From Verrucomicrobiota bacterium (GTDB lineage: Bacteria; Verrucomicrobiota; Lentisphaeria; Oligosphaerales; Oligosphaeraceae): a DNA stretch of 53,997 nt. Location: the NCBI GenBank assembly GCA_019136135.1, contig JAGVUR010000192.1:1-53997 (forward strand), given 5' to 3'. Of the stretch, positions 35,756 through 43,900 are shown piece by piece (position 1 is the stretch's first letter; each line of letters starts with the position of its first letter). The translations under genes were made by a program, and so were the position numbers. The notes below the pieces were generated by a model, which ran no database searches, was not told the origin of the DNA, and worked only from the letters and a program-made list of their open reading frames with translations.

Positions 35756-37084
35756 ATGAAATCGTTGACCCTTGATCGCCTCCGTGAGTTTTCCGAAATG
35801 TTCGTTCAGGATCCTGTGAACAGGATTCGCATGAATGCGGTCGTCAAGAGTGGCCTGAGTGCTGCGGCGACGAACCAGCAGGAAGACATAGACAATCCAA
35901 TGATCTTTTCAACGGAATTGAAGACCGGGAAGGTGACAAGCCAGAACAGCTCTGGACGGTGCTGGCTTTTCGCAGGCTTGAACACGATGCGCTTCGAAAT
36001 CATGAAAAAGCTGAACCTGGAGACGTTCGAGCTGTCCCAGACCTACCAGATGTTCTGGGACAAGGTCGAGAAGTCGAATTTCTTTTTGGAGAGCATCATC
36101 AACACGGTCAAGGAGCCGCTGGAAGGCCGATTGGTCGCGTTCATCTTGTCGAATCCGATTCAAGATGGCGGTCAGTGGGACATGTTTTGTTCCTTGGTTG
36201 ACAAGTACGGTTGCGTTCCCAAGAGCGTGATGCCCGAGACATTTCATTCGAGCAATTCGAGTATGATGAACCGCCTGGTGTCCCTGAAGTTGCGGGAAGA
36301 TGCCAAGATGCTGCGCGTTGCGGCGGCCAAAAAGGCGAAGGTCGCGGAATTGCGGGAAATGAAGCAGGGAATGATGGCGGAAATCTATCGAATGCTCTGC
36401 ATCTGCCTCGGAGAACCACCCGAAAAATTCGATTTCGAATGCCGTGACAAAGACAAGAAATTCATCCGTGAACTTGGAATAACCCCCAAGGAATTCTACA
36501 AGAAATACGTGGGACAAAAGCTTGCGGACAGGATTTCGGTCATCAATGCCCCGACGGCTGACAAGCCATACAACCGAAGCTATACGGTTGATTATCTTGG
36601 GAATGTGGTCGGTGGTCGTCCCATCAAGTATCTGAACCTGCCGTCAGAATCCCTGAAGCGGATTTCGATTGCCCAGCTTTCGGACGGCGAGCCGGTCTGG
36701 TTCGGATGCGATGTCGGGAAAATGCTTCTTGATAATCGCGGCATCATGGGCATGAAGACCTTCGAGTACGAACCCTTGCTGGATGTGTCCTTTGGACTCG
36801 ACAAGGCAGGGCGGCTGGACTACGGAGTCTCGGCAATGACCCATGCCATGGTCTTCCTTGGAGTCAATGTGGTGGACGGAAAACCAAATCGCTGGAAGGT
36901 GGAAAACAGCTGGGGAGACAAGAGCGGACAGGACGGATACTACCTGATGACCGATGAGTGGTTTGACGAATACAACTACCAGGTCGTCGTTGACAAAAAG
37001 TACCTGACTGACGAGGAGTGGAAGGCCTACCAGTCCGATCCAATACACTTGAATCCTTGGGATCCAATGGGTTCGCTTGCGTAA
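35756..37084 (+). CDS. pepC: Aminopeptidase C / bleomycin hydrolase family cysteine peptidase
   Basis: 442 aa. The start is ATG 35756, one base after the methyltransferase stop, with AAAGGA upstream. The frame upstream belongs to the methyltransferase. The papain-like C1B triad is complete: C69 in SSGRCWLFAGLNTMR, H363 in MTHAMVFLGV and N384 in KVENSWGD. The length is as usual for PepC and bleomycin hydrolase, which form self-compartmentalised hexamers trimming peptides in the cytoplasm. It is the last gene of the glgP-led array and is followed by a strong terminator. Confidence 0.95.
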   Translation: MKSLTLDRLREFSEMFVQDPVNRIRMNAVVKSGLSAAATNQQEDIDNPMIFSTELKTGKVTSQNSSGRCWLFAGLNTMRFEIMKKLNLETFELSQTYQMFWDKVEKSNFFLESIINTVKEPLEGRLVAFILSNPIQDGGQWDMFCSLVDKYGCVPKSVMPETFHSSNSSMMNRLVSLKLREDAKMLRVAAAKKAKVAELREMKQGMMAEIYRMLCICLGEPPEKFDFECRDKDKKFIRELGITPKEFYKKYVGQKLADRISVINAPTADKPYNRSYTVDYLGNVVGGRPIKYLNLPSESLKRISIAQLSDGEPVWFGCDVGKMLLDNRGIMGMKTFEYEPLLDVSFGLDKAGRLDYGVSAMTHAMVFLGVNVVDGKPNRWKVENSWGDKSGQDGYYLMTDEWFDEYNYQVVVDKKYLTDEEWKAYQSDPIHLNPWDPMGSLA

Positions 37085-37097
37085 ACTGAAGAAGCAT

Positions 37098-37144
37098 AAA
37101 GCCCCCGGGAAAAGCTATTGTTGCCAATCCCTGGGGCTTTTTTT
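37098..37144 (+). terminator. Rho-independent terminator after pepC
   Basis: AAAGCCCC (37098-37105) pairs with GGGGCTTT (37133-37140), extended by GGG/CCC after one mismatch, to a 12-step stem. The loop is about 19 nt. Seven T follow at 37138-37144. Read in reverse there are few T, so it mainly stops the plus-strand array before the convergent minus operon. Confidence 0.85.
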
Positions 37145-37173
37145 AACAAAAATCAATGCGATTTTTATATTCC

Positions 37174-38025
37174 TCAGAATGTTCGTCCTGCGATTTTGCA
37201 AGCCATTTGGAAGAGCGATTGCTCTTGTAGCGGCCTGAGATCGTCGGGGATTTGCCTTGGGATGAATGTTTCAAGGGACATGCTTCCCTGGAAGTCGATT
37301 TCCTGGAGTGCCTTTGCGAAGTCACTCCAGTTGCAGACTCCCGTGTATGGGATCCAATGGCTGTCGTTGTTTCCGTTGTTGTCGTGGACATGAAGTGTTT
37401 GGAGGTAATCCTTGCCGATTAGGCGGACTGCTTCGCCGATGTCCATTCCGAGGATTGCGCAATGTCCCGTGTCCAGGCACATCTTGAAGTTTGGGCTGTT
37501 GATCGCCTTGACGAAATCGAGCGTTGACGGCACTGAAGCCATTGCTAGTGCGACCATCGGCATGTTTTCAAAGTTGATGATTACGTCGTTTGCGATGGCG
37601 ACTTCCAGGAGCTTGCCAAAGAAATCCAGGTTCATTTCCCACATCATTCGCGGATTCCTTTCCCTGTCGCAACCATATGGCATAATTGGATGGATGATGA
37701 AATTCTTGGTGCCCATCAAGGCGGTGCCGACGATTGCCATCGACATTTTTTCGAATCGTTCTTTCCGGTCCTCCTCGGTTGCGTCTTTTGGCGGCCATCT
37801 CCAGGGACCGTGGGTTTGCGAAACGATGATGCCATTGTCTTCGATTTCTTTTCTACGTTCGGTCAGTTTCCGTTCGAACTCGGCTGGCGTGGCGGAGAAG
37901 ATGGCATTGTCTGTATTTGCGAGGAGCGCATCGTCAAGGCACTCGTATCCTTGCGCCTTCATTCTCTTCAGCCCTTCGCTGAATCCGTAGTAGCTGAGGT
38001 AGCCGCCTGCAATTCCGATTTTCAT
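37174..38025 (-). CDS. Sugar phosphate isomerase/epimerase-like TIM-barrel protein
   Basis: 283 aa from ATG 38025. AAGGA upstream and the immediate MKIGIAGGYLSYYGF strand support this start over the longer frame. The AP_endonuc_2/xylose-isomerase-like fold is seen in the metal-site pattern: VIINFENMP (Glu), MCLDTGHC (Asp, His), LHVHDNNG (His-x-His-Asp) and the final MSLETFIP (Glu). Such proteins isomerise or epimerise sugars or inositols. It is the last of three minus-strand genes with DUF2264 and a sialidase-like protein, so it likely handles the released monosaccharide. Confidence 0.88.
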   Translation of the reverse strand: MKIGIAGGYLSYYGFSEGLKRMKAQGYECLDDALLANTDNAIFSATPAEFERKLTERRKEIEDNGIIVSQTHGPWRWPPKDATEEDRKERFEKMSMAIVGTALMGTKNFIIHPIMPYGCDRERNPRMMWEMNLDFFGKLLEVAIANDVIINFENMPMVALAMASVPSTLDFVKAINSPNFKMCLDTGHCAILGMDIGEAVRLIGKDYLQTLHVHDNNGNNDSHWIPYTGVCNWSDFAKALQEIDFQGSMSLETFIPRQIPDDLRPLQEQSLFQMACKIAGRTF

Positions 38026-38090
38026 GGTTTTCCTTGGGTTGATTGTGCTTGATTGACCAATCGCACGAAAGTGACCGAGGCAGATTCGGC

Positions 38091-39236
38091 TTATTGGTTT
38101 TCGTTCCAGAGTTGTTTCATCGTCCAGGGGATGTCCGGCTTCGACCAGAAGTCGTTGTCCTTGCCGAGTCCCAATGGGCAGAAGACCGTTGAGCACAGGT
38201 AGAGGCTTCCGGTTGAGATGTAGTTTTCTCCGAGTTCGGGCTGGTGCCCGTTGACCCCGATTTGCAGCCATCCTTGCCCATCGAACATCGCCTTGTTTTT
38301 CATCGTCCTTTGGATGACGGCAGTCAGCGCCGTCCTGACCTGCTGTGGTTTCAATTGCGGTTCCAATTGCTGCCTGAGGGCGACTTGCGCCAAGGCGTGG
38401 AAGGCGCCGAAACGGTATGCCAAGGAGCGTCCGACGAGGGGATAGGTACCGTCAGGCGCGATCAACCGTTCCTGATGAGTTGCGAATCGAGCGGCGCGCT
38501 TTTGGGCTTCCGGCAGGAAGTTTTGCCATTCCGCATATTCCTCCTTGACTTCGTCGAGGACATCGAGGATCATTGGGTGGATGACAAAGCTGTTGTAGTA
38601 GTCGAGGTGGAACGACGGTCCGTCGCCATGCCAGCCATCTCCCAAGTACCAATCCTGATGCTTTGTGATGGCGAAGTCGATTCTCATGGGATCCCAGTCC
38701 GGTTGTTTGGCATGATGGAGAAGGGCTTCAATGGTCGCGCTGAAGAGCAACCAGTTGTTCTTCGGCGGTTTTCTGGTCCTCGTTGCCCTCATGGCGTCCA
38801 GCAGCCTTTTCTTCGCATCGTCGGGAAGCGGTTCCCAAAGTGCCTTTGGCGCCCTGAGGATTCCTTGCGCCAGGAAGGCGGCGTCAACGATCGGCTGGAA
38901 GCCGACGGATACGTTCATCTTGTCCTTGCAGGCAGGGTTGAATGCCACGTCCAGGCAACGCAATGCCAAGTCCCGAGTGCGATTGCGCAATGCTTCCTCT
39001 TCCGGATCAAGGCTTTCGCATTGCAGCCAGGGGGCGATGCCCGCCAAAGTCCTGCCAAATGCCTCAAGGTAGGTGAATTGCCTGCGGTCTTCAGGAGGAA
39101 GCTTGCCACGGACAGGCATCGTCTCCACCAACTTGTCTTCAGCCAGATTTTCCAAGACTGGCAAGACAATTTTCAGCATCGAGTCAACCCAGAATTTCCT
39201 GGTGCTGCCGGCAGTGATTGTGGAAGAGTCAGTCAT
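38091..39236 (-). CDS. DUF2264 domain protein
   Basis: 381 aa from ATG 39236, one base after the upstream stop (TAAAATG). The DUF2264 helical-barrel pattern is clear: RRQFTYLEAFGRTLAGIAPWL, KNNWLLFSATIEALL, DWYLGDGWHGDGPSFHLDYYNSF in part, and RLIAPDGTYPLVGRS. Members form (alpha/alpha)-type barrels and are tied to polysaccharide and uronate metabolism in Bacteroidetes and PVC bacteria. Their exact chemistry is unsettled. There is no signal peptide. The operon position between the sialidase-like and isomerase genes supports a role in sugar degradation. Confidence 0.88.
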   Translation of the reverse strand: MTDSSTITAGSTRKFWVDSMLKIVLPVLENLAEDKLVETMPVRGKLPPEDRRQFTYLEAFGRTLAGIAPWLQCESLDPEEEALRNRTRDLALRCLDVAFNPACKDKMNVSVGFQPIVDAAFLAQGILRAPKALWEPLPDDAKKRLLDAMRATRTRKPPKNNWLLFSATIEALLHHAKQPDWDPMRIDFAITKHQDWYLGDGWHGDGPSFHLDYYNSFVIHPMILDVLDEVKEEYAEWQNFLPEAQKRAARFATHQERLIAPDGTYPLVGRSLAYRFGAFHALAQVALRQQLEPQLKPQQVRTALTAVIQRTMKNKAMFDGQGWLQIGVNGHQPELGENYISTGSLYLCSTVFCPLGLGKDNDFWSKPDIPWTMKQLWNENQ

Positions 39237-39237
39237 T

Positions 39238-40416
39238 TTAGGGATTCGTCCTCTTGATTCCTGCGGCCATGAGGAACCCATCGATCTCCTCAAGTCTGAA
39301 TTTCGTGCAGACGACGGAACTCTTCCTTTCATCGTCCCAATGTTTTGTGTACGTCGTGCAGATAATCGAGCCGTCGTCCAGGAGTTCGACTCCTGGGTAT
39401 CCCGTGTCGCAGGGGCTCCAGCCTCCCTTTCCATGATGTTTCAGCAGATGGATCCTGCAAAGTCCCGGCCTGGCGTTCTTGATGTCGTCGTAGGTGCCTA
39501 GCCATGCGACGAATTGTCCGTAAGTTGACGAATTGGGCGCCCGGTCCCTGAAAGCGACGAGGCATCTTCCGTCCTTGAAAAGGATGGCTTCGTGCCTGTC
39601 GCCTGACAATCCCCAGCTTGTTTCCCTTGGTTCGGACCATGTTTTACCTTCGTCTTGGCTGAAGCACATGTAGCTGTGTCCCTCGTGCCTGTTTTCCCTC
39701 ATCAGCAGGCAGATTTCGTTTCCGTCAGGCGATCTCAAGGCGAAGGGTTCGCACAGGTTCTTGTTGAGCTTATGTGCCACGATCGTCGGTTTCGACCAGG
39801 TCGTACCCAGGTCATTTGTGGTCGCCATCCAGACATCCTGGTCGTCTTTGGGGCCGTCAGTCTGGACTTTCGGGTCGGTCCTGACTTGTCCGAATAGTGC
39901 GTACGACCCGTTTTTGAGCTTGAGGCAACCTGTTGGCGGCATCATTGCACTAAGGTCTGCCTCGGGGATTTCGTACCAGGTTTTTCCGTCGTCGTCGCTT
40001 GCAACGATACCCAGCTTGTTCTTTTTCCTTGAGAAGATGCAGAGGCGTCTTGCGTAGGGGTTTTCCGATTCGAGGACTTGCAGCGTCGGGCAATTGGCAT
40101 GTGATTTCGCATATTCCGGCGGGAGCAGGTGGTCGATTCTTGTCCATGTATTTCCTCTTGTGTACGAGACTGCCGCCGGTCCGCAGGGACCGCCATGGTT
40201 GATGCACCAGACGCAGAAAATGGTTTTCCCGTCTTTACCGAGCGCCGTGGTCGGGTGTCCTTGGTAGAGGTCCTTTGTTCCTTCAGCGATGACCGTTTGC
40301 CTTGATTCGTCTAGCGAGATATCGACGATGGGCAGCTGGTCGGTTTTGTTTTGGTAGACAGTCACGGTTTTTTCGTAGTGGTAAACGTTTGCGTAAGGCA
40401 TGGCTGGTAGTATCAT
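39238..40416 (-). CDS. Sialidase-like six-bladed beta-propeller (BNR/Asp-box repeats)
   Basis: 392 aa, ATG after AAGGAGG. Asp-box repeats (S-x-D-x-G-x-T-W type) appear three times: SDDDGKTW, TNDLGTTWS and SQDEGKTWS, with a degenerate SYTRGNTW earlier. This is the exosialidase/neuraminidase-like fold. The three arginines that bind sialic acid cannot be confirmed by eye, so the substrate may be another glycan. There is no signal peptide, so it appears cytoplasmic and may act on imported oligosaccharides. First gene of the 40416-37174 operon. Confidence 0.83.
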   Translation of the reverse strand: MILPAMPYANVYHYEKTVTVYQNKTDQLPIVDISLDESRQTVIAEGTKDLYQGHPTTALGKDGKTIFCVWCINHGGPCGPAAVSYTRGNTWTRIDHLLPPEYAKSHANCPTLQVLESENPYARRLCIFSRKKNKLGIVASDDDGKTWYEIPEADLSAMMPPTGCLKLKNGSYALFGQVRTDPKVQTDGPKDDQDVWMATTNDLGTTWSKPTIVAHKLNKNLCEPFALRSPDGNEICLLMRENRHEGHSYMCFSQDEGKTWSEPRETSWGLSGDRHEAILFKDGRCLVAFRDRAPNSSTYGQFVAWLGTYDDIKNARPGLCRIHLLKHHGKGGWSPCDTGYPGVELLDDGSIICTTYTKHWDDERKSSVVCTKFRLEEIDGFLMAAGIKRTNP

Positions 40417-40481
40417 GTCGAGTTCCTCCTTGATGTTTTTTTCCTGTTCTATGGAGTCGTACTACTATCGATCGAAACCGA

Positions 40482-40620
40482 ATGATTGCAGTGCCTTGCA
40501 AAGGCGCTACAGAAGGCTGACGCATTTCAATTCACTCGCACGGTGAACGGAACGAACTTTATAACCATTTGACAATCAATCAATTAGGAATAAAATCCAG
40601 TTTCAACTGCTTTTTTGGGG
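40482..40620 (-). repeat. Partial, internally deleted copy of the 417-bp MITE-like repeat
   Basis: The reverse complement reads AAAAAAGCAGTTGAAACT (end near 40620), then GGTTATAAAGTTCGTTCC, a GTGAATTGAAATGCG segment and a CTGTAGCGCCTTTGC block. These match the left arm of the 7005 element in the same order. The long central palindromes are missing: the left arm passes straight to AAGGCACTGCAATCAT, which belongs to the right arm of the full element. The right terminal repeat is not recognisable. It is therefore a deletion derivative lying between the sialidase-like operon and the alpha-2-macroglobulin gene. Confidence 0.75.
40569..40596 (+). promoter_or_regulatory. Candidate promoter carried by the repeat, pointing to the A2M gene
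   Basis: TTGACA at 40569-40574, a 16-bp spacer and TAAAAT at 40591-40596, lying inside the repeat copy. It points outward through the terminal repeat toward 40948. It is about 350 nt upstream of the A2M start, so relevance is uncertain. The corresponding part of the 7005 element has a weaker TTGAAA version. Confidence 0.35.
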
Positions 40621-40947
40621 TAAAGTTGACACTTCCGGTTGCTTTTGGCCACCTTTCCCCCGTCCTGCCGGTCGCGCATGCGCATGCGCTCCTTAGAATT
40701 ATTGAACGACTCACTAGTATATTCCAATGCCGGGACTTGTTCAAGTCATTCAAATCGAAAAACAAAGAATCTTGGCGCAAAGGCAAATCACGGAAGACCC
40801 ACATTCGTTCCGGAAATAGAGACAAATTTCCGGCTGTGGTCGATACAAATCAACTGTGTTTAATCGTTTGCAATATTGCCGAATCGCCAATACCTTAAGC
40901 TATTGTCTTTGCAGGGGTTGAAAAACAGCTTTTTTGGAGGTTCAAAC
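40621..40947. promoter_or_regulatory. Upstream region of the A2M gene with two palindromes
   Basis: No gene is accepted here. A perfect 16-bp palindrome GCGCATGCGCATGCGC occupies 40674-40689. A perfect 8-bp inverted pair CCGGAAAT/ATTTCCGG lies at 40810-40817 and 40826-40833 with an 8-nt spacer. Either could be an operator or a small hairpin in the leader. Neither is followed by a T run. The ribosome site GGAGG for the A2M gene is at 40936-40940. Confidence 0.5.
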
Positions 40948-43900
40948 ATGCTTAGGTTGTTGTTGACAAGCTTGGTCCTGGGCGCCTTGCTTCCGTTTGC
41001 ATGCCAGGGGGCGACCGGTCCCGAGGAGATGGAGTCCGGATTGCGTTCAATGAATTCCAGGAACTATGCCGAGGCTTTTGCGAGCTTTGAGCGGGCGTTG
41101 TCCGACAAGGATTTTGGAGGATTTGAGGCTGCAAAGGCGTATTCGGCAGCCGTGGACTGCCTGATTGGGCTGTTGCGGCAAGAGGAGCAGGATCCGTTTT
41201 GGTCGAAGCATGTTGCACTGCGGGCGGACGACTGGCGGTTTTTGACTAAAGTAGCGCAGGTAAGATTTTTACCAAACGGCGGCATAGTTCATGACGGTGC
41301 ATTTCATCGAGGTGGCAGACATCATCGTTCCGGGCGTTGGCTACATGTCGAATACCATGATTGCATTCGTTCCTTGCGTTTGTTGACAGGTGTGATGGAC
41401 AAGGTCGAGGGACCGGATTCCTGGGTATTCTATGACGCACTAGCCAATGTGCTCAATGAATTATCGGGCAACTATCTTTTTGATTTCCGGCTGCATTTGC
41501 TGACCGACTTGTCCGTTGCCCCCGATTATCTGAACGAGGCCTTGAGAGGCGAAGGCTCCGAAGGGATTCCCGTTGACGGGGAAGATGGATTTCTGGTGTT
41601 TCGGCTTCGGAAGACCTGGCAGGAATGCAAGAATGACGGTGAGCGTTACTTATGGGCATTGCAGAAGCAGGTTGAAGTCGGCGATGTTCATCAATCTCGC
41701 TGGGTTCGTTATAAGATGGCGGAATGGTTTAGCCAGGTGTATGATGCCGCTGATGGCTGGATCTCCGGCATGAGTACTGGCGACTTGCGGGAGCTTAGCA
41801 CAGCACCCCAATTGGCTGACGACGAATCCGTGCTTTGGCTTGCCACGGGGCCTCGCCGTGTCAAGCTCCCCCCCGAGATTGCGTTCATCGGGATGTACAA
41901 GTCGCTTTACAATGAGTTTAAGGGGGTGGACAGAGCGCTTGAGCAGGTGATTGCCAGGGATTTGGGCAAAATCTACATGAAACGCTGCCAATACGAGCAG
42001 GCGCTGGAGTGGTGTGATGCCTTCCGTGCGGCTGGCGGGGGAGAGATGGAAGAGGTGGATCAGCTTCGTGGTTCCTGGTGCAGTTTCAAGCCGGTGCGCC
42101 CGCAAGTGGCCGGTTCTCCCGTGACGGTTCAGTTGGCGTACAGGAATGCAACCAAGGCGACATGCTGGATCCGAAAGCTTGACGCCTTGAAGATCAAGGA
42201 GGACTTCGAGGCGAAATGCCAGAACGTTACGATAAAGGGCAATCGTTATTATTATGATTTGTCATTTGAAGGGCTTGTCCGAGCCGTGCCTGATTGGGAC
42301 AAGAAGTATTTGGGTGACGAGGTGGCCCGCTGGGATGTGGCATTGTCGCCGAAGAGCGGTCATTTTTGCACGGAGAGCACGCTGACGACTCCCTTGTGCG
42401 AGGCGGGATGGTATGTGATGTATTGCCGGATCGCAGGCGGGAACGAGGTCAGGATCGTGTTGAACGTCCGTTCGGTCCTGCTACTTGCCAGTCCTTTGGT
42501 CGAGAGCGAGGCTGGCTTGCTGATCCAGGTCCTGCAGGCGGCGAGCGGTCGCCCCGTCCCCGGGGAAGAGCTTGAATTCTTTGGCTTCCGGCGTTGCTGG
42601 AACGACAAGACGAAAACGGTTCGTTCCGAGGTCAACCGGCAAAAGGCGAAGACCGACTCCGAGGGGAAGGTGGTGGTGCCACGGGAAGCCTTTAACTTCA
42701 AGCCGTTGGAGAAAGGCGAGTGGCGGGAGACGGGTCAATGGCTTGTTGGTTTGCATCGTGGAGGAAGCGATTTCACATGGAACGATTTAGGGTCGATGCC
42801 TGGCTACGGAAGGCGCTCGGGCAACGAGAAAATCAAGGGCTTCTTCCTGTCGGACCGTCCCGTCTATCGTCCGGGGCAGGTGGTCAAGTTCAAGTTTTGG
42901 CTAGGCAGCACGGACTACCAGTCAAGCGGTTTTGACCTGGGGTTTGGTACTGACAAGCATCACGTGGTGATTACCGACGCCCGCGGCGAGAAGGTCGCGG
43001 AACTGGACTTGAAGCGGGATGCCTACAATGGGGTCTCAGGCGAGTATGCCCTGAAGCCCGGCTGCTCCCTGGGCACGTACAGCTTGCAGCTTGATTCACG
43101 GCATTATGGGTCGTTTAGGGTTGAGGAATACAAGAAGCCCGAGTACGAGGTGGTGGTGAAGGCCCCGACGCACGGGCCTTTGCTGGGCGAGGCGTTTTCG
43201 TTTAACGTCGAGGCAAAGTACTACTTTGGCGCGCCAGTGACGGACGCCGACGTGTCGGTGAAGGTCCTGCGCATCGCCCGCCAGGCGACATGGTGGCCCG
43301 TTCGCCCATGGGATTGGTGCTACGGTCCGGGGTACTGGTGGTATTGGGGCGACTACGACTGGTATCCTGGCTGGGAACGCTGGGGCAAATGCCGCCCTGT
43401 CCATCCATGGATGGTTTACCGTAGATACCAACCCCCTGAAGTGGTGCTCCAACAAAAGATGAAGCTTGATGGGCAAGGGCGGCTGGCGGTGAACGTCGAT
43501 ACGGCGTCCGCGAAAAAGAATTTCGGTGACCGTGATCACGAGTACAAGATCGAGGTCGAGGTGACGGACAGCAGCCGCCGCACCATTGTCGGGAACGGCA
43601 GCGTGATGGTCGCCCGGCAGCCCTTCGAGGCGCACCTGTGGCTGGATCGCGGCTATGGCGAGGTGGGCAAGCCCATAGGCGTGTCGGTCCAGGGGCGGAC
43701 TTTGAGTGGGGAGCCGGTTTCCGGCAGTGGTCGCCTGACGCTGTATCGAATTGTCCGTGGCGCCGATGGCGAGTTGAAGGAGCTGGTCGAGCGGGAATGG
43801 GACTTGGGTGCCGACAAGGACGGGAAGGGAAGGCAAACGATCAGCGCGAGCAGGGCGGGGCAGTATCGCCTCGGATGGGAGCTGACGGATTCGAAGGGAC

